Positions 23,448 through 33,431 are shown, counted from the first letter of the stretch. The stretch: 40,342 nt of DNA from Haplomitrium mnioides (GCA_049999725.1 JBNGIS010039019.1:1-40342), one strand, 5' to 3'. Notes: generated by a model from the sequence alone, not told the origin. A program made the numbers and translations.

Positions 23448-24215
23448 TTATGTATGTTCTTTGTGTATTTCAGACAGTTTTTTGAGACCAATACTCTCTG
23501 TGTGCTCTTTGTGTAGAGCGGGAGGTAGAGGTTTTGTGAACATATCAGCTTTGTTCAGCTTACTAGGTATCCATTGTACCTTGATTTTGTCATTATGTTG
23601 TTCATGAGTATAGAAAAATTTTGGAGCTATATGTTTTATTCTATCGCCCTTGATGAAACCTTGAGCGATTTGGTCAACACATGGCTTGTTGTCCTCAAAT
23701 ATAGATGTAGGTTCCTGGATAAGTGGTTGGCCTATGTTGGAGTTGATATGGTCAATGAGTTGGCGCAACCAAATGCACTCTCTGCTTGCTTCGTATAGAG
23801 CTATTAGCTCCGCATGGTTTGTAGAGGTGGTAGTGATTGTTTGTTTTGTGCTTTTCCATGATATTGCTGTGCCTCCTTTGAGGAATACATAGCCCGTTTG
23901 TGACTTTGCGTCGTCGAGATCAGATAAGTATCCTGCATCAGCATATCCTGTAATGTCATGGTCTGCAGTTTTCGGGAAGAAGAGTCCCATGTCTGTGGTA
24001 CCTTTAAGGTATCTGAATATCCTTTTTATGCCGTTCCAATGTCGTATAGTCGGTTGGGAACTGTGTCTTGCAAGTAAGTTCACAGCGAAAGCTATGTCTG
24101 GTCTTGTTTGATTTGCCAGGTACATTAGTGCTCCTATTGCTGAAAGGTACGGTTTTTCAGGTCCCAGTGTATGTTCTGTTTCTTTCCTTTTTGAGAACAT
24201 GTCCTTTGTAGGATC
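23448..24215 (-). pseudogene. copia element 1 RNase H and RT C-terminus
   Basis: Last part of the single gag-pol frame, after the TAA at 24216-24218. The RT tail is typical of the lineage: PYLSAIGALMYLANQTRPDI, then FAVNLLARHSSQPT, then RHWNGIKRIFRYLKGT. RNase H (cleavage of the RNA strand of the hybrid) follows, with GYADAGYLSD (first Asp), NHAELIAL (Glu), FEDNKPC (Asp), a KHIAPKFFYTHE block and the tail KADMFTKPLP. The expected acidic residues are present. The C-terminus carries HKEHT twice, 16 residues apart, a small internal duplication. The start at 24200 is merely the first Met after the stop; the frame is continuous with 24219-25496. Confidence 0.85.
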
Positions 24216-25496
24216 TTATAATCTTACTTCCATAGGGGTGCTCGTTGGGTGAGCTTTATCCATGTTGAACTGTTTAAGGATTTTGGATGTATAAGTGGAT
24301 TGATGGATGAGGATTCCATCAAGTAGATGTTCAAACTGTATTCCCAAGCAGAAGTCAGGTTCCCCAATGTCTCGCATTTCGAATATGTCCTTTAGCTTCT
24401 CAATGGTGTCGTTGGCTAGTCGTGGTGTGCCAAAAATGTTAATGTCATCTACATATATTGCTACTATGACGTATTCAGGGTTTTCCTGTTTCATAAAGAG
24501 GCATGGTGCAATGTCCTCATTGGTGAAGTTTAAAGTCATCATTTCTGACTTGAATCTTTGATACCAGTTTTGACCGCTCTGTTTAAGTCCATACATTGAG
24601 CGTAGGACTTGTACAGCCATCTTTGAGCCTGATATGTCTGATGATATTCCAGTTGCTTTCATAGATTGGTTTGCGAGTTGTCTGCCTTTGTGTATATTTT
24701 CGCGATGGGGGACTATAGGTCCCTTTGGATGTCCATTGTACAGCTGTTTTGCTGGCTGGACTAAAGGTCCAGTGTACTGTTGCTTGTTTAGCAAATCATT
24801 TATATGGACTGAAGGTCTGTTGTTGTGATTCATGCTCAGCGTATGTGCTGGCTGTATATATGATCTGTTTTGAGCTGTTTGCAACATATCATCCATCGCC
24901 TGGCATTTTTGTTTTGACATAAGGACAGAGGGTCCTTGTTTTGTCATCAGGCCGTTATTGACAGAAGGTCTTTCATAACTTGTGTATCTTCTTTGGACGA
25001 TAGGTCCAACTGCAGAATGTTGGCCGTGAGAGACAAAAGGTCTCTGTTGGTCTATGTGTTCGTGAGTGACAAAAGGTCTATTTTCACTTTTTTGGCCTTG
25101 AGGGACAAAAGGTCTAACCTCTCTTTGCTGGCTGTGAGGGACAAAAGGTCCGCTTTCACATTTCTGGTCTTGATGGACAAAAGATCCACTTTCATATTTC
25201 TGGCTTTGATGGACAAAAGGTCCACTTTCATATTTCTGGCCTTGAGGGACAAAAGGTCTAACCTCATATTTTTGGCCTTGAGGGACAAAAGGTCTAACCT
25301 CATATTTCTGGCCTTGAGGGACAAAAGGTCTAACCTCAGTTGGCTGTTTCTCCCCGTCAATGTGGAATGATATCCTGGATATGAGTTCAGGGGGTGCCTT
25401 CATAAAAATTTGAGTGTCGAGTATGCCATATAAGTAGGCAGTAATGACATCCATGATATGCATGATTAGGTTGCGTTGAATTGCAAATGCTATCAT
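24216..25496 (-). pseudogene. copia element 1 reverse transcriptase with tandem-repeat insert
   Basis: RNA-dependent DNA polymerase (RVT_2 type), 426 codons between nonsense codons. Palm motif A, IMDVITAYLYGILDTQIFMK, is at residues 14-33, followed by APPEL. Motif B, SMYGLKQSGQNWYQRF, is at about 297-312, and the catalytic IYVDDINIFG at about 344-353. LCLGIQ-type and HQSTYTSKILKQF blocks follow. In ordinary copia RT, A and B are separated by a few tens of residues; here about 260 residues intervene. They consist of roughly a dozen 12-residue repeats of the form RPFVPQGQKYEV, regular near residues 52-170 and decayed after. The catalytic Asp residues are retained on both sides. The frame enters through a TAG at 25503-25505 and ends at a TAA at 24216. 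Confidence 0.9.
24930..25345 (-). repeat. 36-base tandem repeats coding for RPFVPQGQKYEV-type units
   Basis: Plus strand shows GACAAAAGGTC every 36 bases from about 25320 down to 25030. The three units nearest the RT N-terminus code for identical peptides and are almost identical in DNA. Further along, units read SGPFVHQSQKYE, SGSFVHQDQKCE, SGPFVPHSQQRE, NRPFVTHEHIDQ, QRPFVSHGQHSA, VGPIVQRRYTSY and ERPSVNNGLMTK. Degenerate PSV, GPLV and GPIV remnants continue to about 24690. Confidence 0.92.
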
Positions 25497-25502
25497 ATAT
25501 CT

Positions 25503-27593
25503 CTATGTGATCGTATCCATGACTGGTGAGTATGTCAGACAGTAATCTTTTCCAGGGATTTGCGTGTATCCTTTCGCGACGAGTCTTGCTTTGTATCTCG
25601 TGACTTTGTCTTTTGCATTTCTTTTCCTGACAAATATAAATCTGTAGTCTGTCAGTTTCATGTCTGATGTGGCAGGTATGACTTTTCCAAATACTTGCCG
25701 ATGTATGAGTGAGTCCAGTTCTGAGTGTATGGCTTGTTCCCATTGTGGCCAATCCGACCTTGATTGTGCGTCCTGTACTGATATAGGGTCGGGTATGGTG
25801 TTGTCTATAGTCTGGGATACTGAGTATGCAAACTTGTCGTCCATGTCGGTTTGGTCACGTTTCCAGACATGACTTGTAAATGTGTAGTCGATCGCGATTT
25901 CTTCATTTTCTGGGATTGCGTGAGTATGTATAGTTTCTTGAGTGTGGTTGAGATATGGTTCTAATCCAGGGCTGGCCAGTAAAGATGTTGGCGTTTTTGA
26001 TTTGTTTTTGGAGCCTAATGGTCTGCCTCTTTTGGCTTTAGGTGCAATATCAATAGCCGCAGTTGAATCTTTTTGTAGTCTTGCAGGAGTATTTGCTGCT
26101 TCAACATGAGACTTAGTGAGGTTTGCAACGTCGTTGAATGCATCTAGCATTCTAATTAATGTTTGTTGTAAGTGTAGAAGTCTCTGAACTTCGTAGTCTG
26201 ATTGTCCTATTCTAGGATCAGGGTTGAGTAGCGACTTGTTGTGCCATATAAGGTTATCAGTTTGTGTTTTCTCGGATTTGTCCTCAAGCATTAGAGTTGG
26301 GAAAACATCTTCGAAGAATTGACAGTCTACAAATCGAGATTTGAAGACGTCTGACGTTGTGGGTTCAAGGTATTGGATGATGGATAGGGATTCATAACCT
26401 ATGTATATCCCTTTTTGTCGTTGTGGTCCCATTTTTGTTTGGTGTGGGCCGAGAATAGGTACAAGGACAAGACATCCAAATGTCTGAAGGTGTGATATGT
26501 TTGCAGGTATTCTGGCTGCTAGATGGTGAGGAGAGTTATTGTTGAATGCTGACAGTCTCAGTTTGATTAGTGTTGCTGCGTGTATCACAGCGTGTCCCCA
26601 TGCAGACGTGGGGAGACTAGTGTTCAGTAATAATGGTCTGGCGATCATTTGTATGCGTTTGATTGCGGATTCAACTATGCCATTCTGAAAATGAACGTGT
26701 GGGACTGAGTATTGAACGTCAATGCTTGCAGATGAGCAGAAGTCATCGAATGCTGATGATGTGAATTCGCCTGCATTGTCTACTCGCAGGTTTCTGATTG
26801 GATAATCAGGGAATTGTGTCGATAGTTTGAGTATTTGTGACAAGAGTTTAGGGAAGACCATGTTTTTGGTCGTTAGTAAGGACACTTGTGACCATTTGGA
26901 TGATGCATCTATGGTTACAAGGAAGTATCTAAATGGTCCTGATGGGGGGTGTATGGGTCCACAGATGTCTGCGTGGATCCGTTCCAGGAAACGTGGTATT
27001 GTTATTGTTGTCCTTCGTTTTGAAGGGGCAATTCGTAGTTTGCCTTGTGCGCATGCCATACATGGAGAGCGCATTGATATAGGATGGATGTTATCTGGAA
27101 TTCCGATATTGTCATGTTTGAGTCGATAGAACATATCTTTGCCAGGGTGTCCTAATCGGTTATGCCATAGTTGAGCATCCGACAGCTTTATTGTTGATGC
27201 ATGGTATGAATGGATTTCAGTCGTGTATAGGCCTGGTGGAGATAGGGAAAAAGTTTCTTGTACTTGCATACCGTTAGTTGTGGGTAGCAGTATGTGGAGG
27301 GCTTTAGTGTGGCCTGTATTCCCAGTCTGTATATGGAATCCGTTTTGTCGAATATCTCTGAAGCTTATGAGATTTCTGGTTGATGTGGGAGCATAGATGG
27401 CAGATGCTATGCTGAGTTTAGTCCCGTTTAGGAAACGGATGGTTGCTGGTCCATATCCTTCTTCAATTTGATTATGACCGGATATAGTAGTCATTGATCT
27501 TGATGACGAGGTTACTGAAGTGAAGCGTCTTCGGTCTCGTAGTATGGTATGAGAAGAACCACTATCAACAATGCAAGTGTTATTGTATTGTCA
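25503..27593 (-). pseudogene. copia element 1 protease, integrase and start of RT
   Basis: Middle of the single gag-pol frame. The open stretch begins after the TGA at 27591-27593, not at the Met at 27494. The aspartic protease site CIVDSGSSHTIL has its Asp at 27564-27566. The GAG-pre-integrase block (LWHNRLGHPGKDMFYRLKHD) and CMACAQGKLR complete the HHCC zinc site. The integrase core has HADICGPI (Asp), LRVDNAGEFTS (Asp) and GIVESAIKRIQ (Glu), a complete DDE set. GYESLSIIQYLEP follows, then a variable linker with a basic KAKRGRPLGSKNKSK patch, resembling an AT-hook or nuclear-localisation signal. The RT start contains WEQAIHSELDSL and YKARLVAKGYTQIPGKDY. It ends at a TAG (25503-25505), in frame with the rest of RT. 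Confidence 0.9.
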
Positions 27594-28673
27594 TGTGTGA
27601 GTTGGACCCAAACGTTGCAATGTATGGCTCTCTGGTTGTAGGTTGTAAGTCGGGTAGTCATCGACATCTGCAATTTCGGAAAGATTGCCATGTACTTTAG
27701 GTTGTGGGTATTTGAGGCTATTCTAGTAGAGTGCCACAAGGTGTGCGAGTACTCGACATACGGTTTGTGTATGTCCTCGAGTGCCACATCTATGGCAGGA
27801 TGGTGGTGTATTTCTCAGTTGTGAGAAATTTCTGTGGCCTCTGGCCTGTGGACGTCCGCCTCTTGCGCTCCAAGAACGTTGTTTTTGTTCTGGTGTGGTA
27901 GGGGTGTGGCGTCTGTAATGTTGATCCCTGTTGTCGGGGGATGAATTTCGATTGGGGGATGGGTGTCTATTGCTCCCCCTGAAGTTGGGGTTTCCCCTGC
28001 CTCTTCCTCTTCCTCTTCGTGGGTCAGGGTCTCGGTTCCTTGAGTGAGGATGGAATCTGGTGAAGTGCGACTCCGGGTTTGCTGGTAATGCCGCAGAGCC
28101 AGGGGGTCGTTTTTTTGCATTTTCCACTAGAAGTAGTTGGTGTTTCTCTACTAATAGCATGTATGCGATCAATTCCGAGTATCGGGTGAAACGCATGTTG
28201 TGGTATTGGGATGCAAGGATAAGGTTGGATACTGGAAATGTCGATAGAGTTTTCTCTATTTGTTCTTCGTCAGAAACAGGGTGTCCGCAAATTGCCAATT
28301 GTGAAACTATTTGGAATAGTTCGCTGTTGTAATTCACGATTGAGGTATGGTCTTGGACTCGCAAGTTGATCCAGTTGTGTCGAGCTGCAGGTAGGGAGAT
28401 AGAGGTCAGGTGATCAAATCTGAGTTTGAGTTCATCCCAGAGTAATTGGGGATTGTTGTAATTCAGGTATTGCAACCTGAGTGGTTCCACAAGGTGATGG
28501 CGTATGAGGATGAGTGCTCTTGCAGCATCCCGTGGGCTGGTGCCCTCGTAATTGATTAATATATCGCGTATCCCTTTCGACGTTAAGTATGTCGTGATAT
28601 CCACATACCATGATAAATAGTTCGAGCCGTCAAGTTTCAGGGCCTGAAACTTGAGGGAACCTATGGGGTTCAT
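27594..28673 (-). pseudogene. copia element 1 gag (nucleocapsid)
   Basis: Capsid protein of the retrotransposon particle. The frame opens with ATG at 28673, 316 codons to a TAG at 27723-27725. The N-terminus FQALKLDGSNYLSWYVDI is the classic copia gag start. A helical UBN2-type middle is followed by a basic arginine/glycine-rich stretch (DPRRGRGRGRGNP, about residues 217-229) and one zinc knuckle, CHRCGTRGHTQTVC (CX2CX4HX4C), near residues 291-304. Beyond the TAG the same frame continues (NSLKYPQPKVHGN and on) to a TGA at 27591-27593, then runs straight into the protease. Gag and pol are thus one frame split by stops, as in ordinary single-ORF copia elements; nothing resembling a frameshift site is needed. 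Confidence 0.9.
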
Positions 28674-28749
28674 GCTTGGATGTCAGCGTGATCTCGGAAA
28701 ACGAAAACTAGGTATAGGGGAACGAAAAGAACGAAATCATGCGCAGTTG

Positions 28750-28849
28750 NNNNNNNNNNNNNNNNNNNNNNNNNNNNNNNNNNNNNNNNNNNNNNNNNNN
28801 NNNNNNNNNNNNNNNNNNNNNNNNNNNNNNNNNNNNNNNNNNNNNNNNN
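28750..28849. other. Assembly gap (100 N)
   Basis: Exactly 100 undetermined bases, the conventional placeholder for a gap of unknown size, 76 bases upstream of the gag ATG. The true leader length is therefore unknown. Confidence 0.98.
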
Positions 28850-29714
28850 GATTTCAGGTCTAGACTAGAGACTGCCCTGTAAAATAGTTCTATGCTGAAA
28901 ATGGAAGTTGCCCAGTGTCGTCGGCGTTGCTCGTTCGTCGTCTTGGTTAGTCTTGGTCCGCCTTTGATTTGTCCTGCAGAGTTGGGTCAGTAGTAGGTGT
29001 CTAGCTGTGGAAAGGGTCTCCGCCAGGTAGTACTTCAGTGGGAACCGGTCAAGGGATCCAGGGATCAAATGAAGTATGCAGGTAGGGAAAATCTGCAGTA
29101 GAAGGTTGTTTGGTCGATTCCAATGTTCCTGTTGACCAGTGCTAGAAAAAAAATGTGATACCTCTAAATCACTTGAACCTGATATGCACTCTCAGTGAGA
29201 GTGACAAGTTTCCAAAACACACAGGGCATGAGGTGTATCAGCTGTTCATTTCACCAAATCATGGAGTAGGTAGCATAGGGCTGAAGTGGAGAAAAGGAAA
29301 TTTCGAAGTCAGGAAGAGAGAAAAACCTAGTTTCAGATGAATCGGGCGTGTTCCTTCCACCACAGCTAAGAGAGGTGTGGAGCTTTGAGGACGAGAGAGC
29401 CGCAAGTAGGTCGATAAAGACGAGTAGATTAAGCAACCCTAAGCCGATTAAGCAGAGAAAAGAGAAACGAGAGTCTCCAGGTTGATGAAGCATGCAAGGA
29501 GAAGTGTGAGTACCCAAATGACGAATCAGAGGAACAGAGAGCGAAAAAGAAACAGATGTCAAGTTAGTAATCTCCCCCTGTTGATGAAGTAGAAGAGAGA
29601 AGAATGCGAGCCTGCCCGAGTTATAAATCAAGAAAACTCACTAAGGCTAAGTCGATTAAGAAGGTAAAAGAGAGAACCGCAATAGTTAGGATGACGAAGT
29701 AGCCAGGTCTAGGA

Positions 29715-29840
29715 GCAAAACGCCGAGGAGCAAAAGATCAAAGTCGCCAAGTAGCAAAGGAGCAAAGTCACCAAGGAACAAAGGAGAAAAGTCACCAAGG
29801 AACGAAGGAGCAAAGTCACCAGGGAACAAAGGAGCAAACC
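29715..29840 (-). repeat. 27-base tandem repeats in copia leader
   Basis: About four units of AAGTCACCAAGGAACAAAGG / AGCA on the plus strand. In the minus-strand 346-codon frame they give nine-residue repeats such as FAPLFPGD, FSPLFLGD and FAPLLLGD. Confidence 0.8.
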
Positions 29841-29974
29841 CCCAGCCGCGCGAGGAGAAAGTCGCTAAAGGAGAGCCGACGGAAGCAGAAACAAGCACAG
29901 CCGCGAGAAGGGCAGAAAACACAGCCGCAAGGAGCCTCCAACAAAACCAGAAAAACGCATGCGAGGAGCCACCA

Positions 29975-30455
29975 ATAAGGAGCCGAAAGCGCAGCCGCAA
30001 GGAGCAGAAAATGCACAGCCGCGAGGAGCAGGAAGCACAGCCGCAAGGAGCAGAAAACACACAGCCGCAAGGAGCAGAAAACGCACAGCCACGAGGAGCA
30101 GGAAAGCACAACCGCAAGGAGCAGAAAATGCACATCCGCAAGGAGCCACAAAGCACAGCCGCAAGGAGCAGAAAACGCACATCTGCGAGGAGCCACGAAG
30201 CACAGCCGCAAGGAGCAGAAAACGCACAGCCGTGAGGAGCCACGAAGCACAGCCGCAAGGAGCAGAAACGCACAACCGCGAGGAGCCACGAACCACAGCC
30301 GCAAGGAGCAGAAAACGCACATCCGCGAGGAGCCACAAAGCACAGCCGCAAGGAGCAGAAAACGCACATCTGCGAGGAGCCACGAAGCACAGCCGCAAGG
30401 AGCAGAAAACGCACAGCCGCGAGGAGCCACGGAGCACAGCCGCGAGGAGCCCTAG
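29975..30455 (-). repeat. 47-base higher-order tandem array in copia leader
   Basis: Two alternating subunits, CACAGCCGCAAGGAGCAGAA (24-base spacing) and CACAGCCGCGAGGAGCCACG (23-base spacing), form a roughly 47-base unit. CGCAAGGAG starts at 29997, 30042, 30066, 30113, 30137 and 30160. About 20 subunits in total, with the left end less regular. Distinctly GC-rich against its surroundings. Confidence 0.9.
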
Positions 30456-30720
30456 GTCGACGAAGAGGGCATGGAAAGTAGGAAAAAAAAGAAGAAAAAA
30501 AATGAAGGAAAAAAAATCCTTCTAATATTATGTGAAGAGAGAGAAAAAATTTGTTTGTTTTTTTTTTCATTTTTTTTTGAAACGCGCACCTGCACAAGTA
30601 ATCGTCTCCGCGGGAGAAAAGCGGAATAGTGAGGAAGAAAAAAAAATTTGATGCGGGAATGGAGTTAGCGCAGAGCAGTGCTCGTAAGTGTCTGTGTGAA
30701 GAAAAAAAAAATTCTCGTAT

Positions 30721-30740
30721 AGTCATTCGTGCTGATAACG
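30721..30740 (-). other. Primer-site-like sequence of copia element 1
   Basis: Minus strand reads CGTTATCAGCACGAATGACT directly after the 5' LTR. It shares TATCAG with the standard TGGTATCAGAGC but not its first bases. This would fit priming by an internal or variant part of the initiator tRNA, an inference. Confidence 0.5.
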
Positions 30741-30880
30741 TGCTGTAGAGTGAGAGTCACACATAGAGTGCTGCGCCCAACGATACTTCGTATAATGATC
30801 AATAGAATCATGAGGGATCGAATGTCCCTCTTATCTACACATCCATTCTATATATAGGAGTATCACTATGTTCTATAACA
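30741..30880 (-). mobile_element. 5' LTR of copia element 1
   Basis: 140 bases, TGCTGTAGAGTG to TTCTATAACA on the plus strand, two differences from the left LTR. Followed by target duplication AGAAA at 30881-30885. Confidence 0.93.
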
Positions 30881-30885
30881 AGAAA

Positions 30886-33431
30886 CTCATTCTTTCTTTG
30901 CTTAGTGTGTTTTCATAATTGACTTTTGTCAAAATCTTTTCATGAGTCCAATCCTAACAGATTTTACTCAAATAGCAAAGGACCATCAAAAGGTTGTGAA
31001 GGTCAACGTCGAGCAGAGGAATTTGCAAGAAGAGGACTTTGCGTGTAGGTTCTCATTGAGCAGATCTTTTTGAATAGAGGTTTGCTCGAGCAAGAATTTT
31101 GAGGCTCTCCTTGCTACTCAGGTTTTGTTGAGCGCAGATTGTTGAGGCATTGGCATCGAGGAGGAGAAATCATCAATGTCGATGGTGCTTTGATTTCCTC
31201 ATCGAGCAGTTCATTTAGCAGATGTACAGGGTTCTTCCTTATGCAACCTTATCAATGTTGGGTTGCACAAAAATCTAAGTCGTATGCTGCAGGATTTGTG
31301 CACATAGCTTCATCAAAGAGCAAGCGGCATGGTTTCTTTGTTATGGGATCGTCGAGGGATTCGCATGTGTTTTCGCAAGTGTTTGAAGATTTGGGAAGCA
31401 GCCCCGCAGCTCAAAAATTGCTGAGAATGAGTTGCAATTTTGAACAAGGATTCAACAAGTAGCTCGTACTGCTTTGGTTCTGATCGAACTGATGTCGGGT
31501 TTTGTTTGTGCAACAGCTAGCCTTTTGTCGAGCAGAGGTCTTGATTTGTGGATTTAAGAGCCTCTTGCAGGTCCTTCATTGAGAACATATACTTTCTATA
31601 AATGATCACAGAAAATGAGTCTTGGTGATTTGCGAGCAACAAGGTTGCTCAAATTTTGAGAAAGGCAGATCATTGAGCAAGGATTTTGTGTGTTGTTCTC
31701 TCCTTGTTGCTCACAGGTTGTCAAAGGCATTTTTGAGGAACCTTTGAAGAGAATTATTGAGCAACCTTACTGCTCAAATTTGGTTGAGCTCTGGTGGTTT
31801 TGTAGGAGGGCAAGATTTTTTCTTGAACAATATTTCTTTTGGAAACCATAGTTGTTGATCATTTAGAATTTTGATAATAGGATTGCAAAGTTAGGTCCTT
31901 GCTCAAGAGAAATTGCAGGATCACATGAAGGAGCTGTGGATATTTTTTTAAAGAGCAAGACTGCTAGTAGGTCATTGAGTTGGGCTGGTATTGTAGATGT
32001 TTGACCAAGCTTGCAAGGCAGAAGCTGGTCAAGCATCGACCTCAATTATTTCTGCATAGGAAAACCATTGAGAAGCTCTTCATTCTAAGAAGTTTGAGAG
32101 AAGAATGGCATTGCTTGGTTTGGTTGTGTCCCAATCATTGTATGCATAAGTGGATTCAGCCAACGCAGGACAAGAGTAGGACTCTGTATTGTTGATTGCT
32201 GCTGCAAAAGGTGAGCAAGCTGCAAGGGCACTTCATGAGGAGGTAAGCCACTCATCAAGCAACAGCTTCACTCATTGCTGGAGAAGTTTTGACTCTGTTT
32301 TGAGTCCTTTTGGTGTAGGCATCCATCCTCCATTGGTGAAAAGATCATGTAGTGAGCAAGACAAGCATGTTTGTGACCTAGTGAGGAGCATTGGGCACGC
32401 AAAAATTGGTTGAGGGAATTGAGAAGAGCAAGAATCATAGACAAGAGAGGGTCAGGTTAATACATGGGTGACCTTGATTCCTCTACAAGATTGGATAGAG
32501 AACTTTGTTCTAAAACCATTGGCTACTCATAGTTTGTCACATGTAGATCAAATTGCTGAGTTCTTCATCGAGTGTAGATTGCGGAGCATAAGAAATACCT
32601 CAAATTTTTGCTGCCTCGGAAGGAAGAGTATTGTTAAATGCATTTGCTGCAAAATAGAGGCTCTTGCAGGTCTTTCATCGAGCATTAAGATTTTCTTTCC
32701 AAGATTTCATTGAGCAACAAAGCTCTGCTACAGGGGATCACAACAAGACGCCTTCATAGGTTGCAGAGATCAATGCTCAAGCATTTGTGAGTTGCGGCAG
32801 ATTGCGATCTACGGAAGAGCATTTCAATCAAGTAGTAATTTGATCGAGCAGATCTTTGGCAGTATTTTAAAAGGCTTGCAGGAAGTATCTCCATCTTGCA
32901 AAGTGAGCTTAGGAGTGGGTCACAATAGAATTACTCTGTTTTGGGCTGAAGAGACAGCCTTGATCTGATCTGAGAGAGTAACATGCTCTGATCTAAGGCA
33001 AGACTACATATCTGACAAAGGACAAGGAAGAGGGAGATCAGAGCAAAGCTCGGTATTTGTGATCAACAAGTTATAAAGTAGATTACTCTGTTTTGGCACC
33101 ATAGACTTGCCAACAAATTTTGTTTGAAAATACAGAATAGAAGGAGCCAAGATAGAGTATTGCAGGAGGGAATAGCTCTGTTGTGGGTTGACATAACAAC
33201 CTTGGTCTGACCTGCAAGAGCACCATACTATGTGAGGTTCAAAAGAGGCATGCAGTCAAATTTCTATTTGTAACATAGGATAAGGGCAATCTAAACTCTA
33301 ACAATATTAAAAACAAAAACAAAATTTTTGGTGAAAATTACAGAATTCTTGAAACCAAAGAAAGGTTGAGCCAGACTCTCCGTTGAGTTGTGCAAGGGTA
33401 GTGGTAAAGTTTACTAGCATACTCCTAGTAT
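30886..33431. other. No supportable gene; GAGCAA-rich sequence
   Basis: The longest frame (31139-31462, 107 codons, plus) has a poly-Ser tract and no known motif. Short phrases recur loosely, such as GAGCAA/TTGCTC, and CTCTTGCAGGTCYTTCAT at about 31561 and 32662. TTACTCTGTTTTGG-type segments near 32930 and 33085 suggest old dispersed repeats. Possibly retroelement leader or LTR, but no boundary was found. Confidence 0.35.

Larger units (their letters stand above)
28674..30740 (-). other. Leader of copia element 1 (2 kb, repeat-bearing)
   Basis: Between the 5' LTR and gag. It holds the N gap, a mixed-sequence part (28850-29690), a 27-base repeat patch and a 47-base higher-order array. Several frames are open, notably 30726-29686 on the minus strand (346 codons, hydrophobic and Cys-rich). 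Three overlapping minus-strand frames and one plus-strand frame are open across the same repeats, so openness reflects a stop-free GC-rich unit rather than a proven gene. A minus-strand 126-codon frame (29251-29631) is unrecognised. Confidence 0.6.
22876..30880 (-). mobile_element. Complete minus-strand Ty1/copia retrotransposon, 8005 bases
   Basis: Identical-length 140-base LTRs (22876-23015 and 30741-30880) starting TG and ending CA, a 5-base target duplication, a polypurine tract next to the 3' LTR, a primer-site-like sequence next to the 5' LTR, and gag, protease, integrase, reverse transcriptase, RNase H in copia order. The LTRs differ at two positions (third base, and GG/AG in the CAATRGAATC block), so the insertion is fairly young. 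About 2 kb of repeat-bearing leader, interrupted by a 100-base N gap, precedes gag. Four in-frame stops make this copy non-autonomous as sequenced. Confidence 0.93.

Noticed and set aside
24936-25370. Plus-strand 144-codon frame with repeated DKRSNL-type peptides opposite the RT repeats
   Set aside because: It is the antisense shadow of the 36-base repeats: stops are absent only because the unit lacks them. The minus strand has RT motifs on both sides, so coding belongs there.
27512-27787. Separate small gene between gag and protease, implying programmed frameshifts
   Set aside because: This frame is out of phase with gag and pol. Gag and pol share one frame here, interrupted only by TAG and TGA, and that frame contains the DSGSS protease site.
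28651-28863. 70-codon plus-strand frame across the N gap
   Set aside because: About half of it is undetermined sequence. It is antisense to the gag start.
29959-30525. Plus-strand 188-codon frame rich in Arg, Gln and Glu
   Set aside because: It runs antisense to the copia leader array. Several frames on both strands are open across the same repeat, so openness alone is not evidence of a gene.
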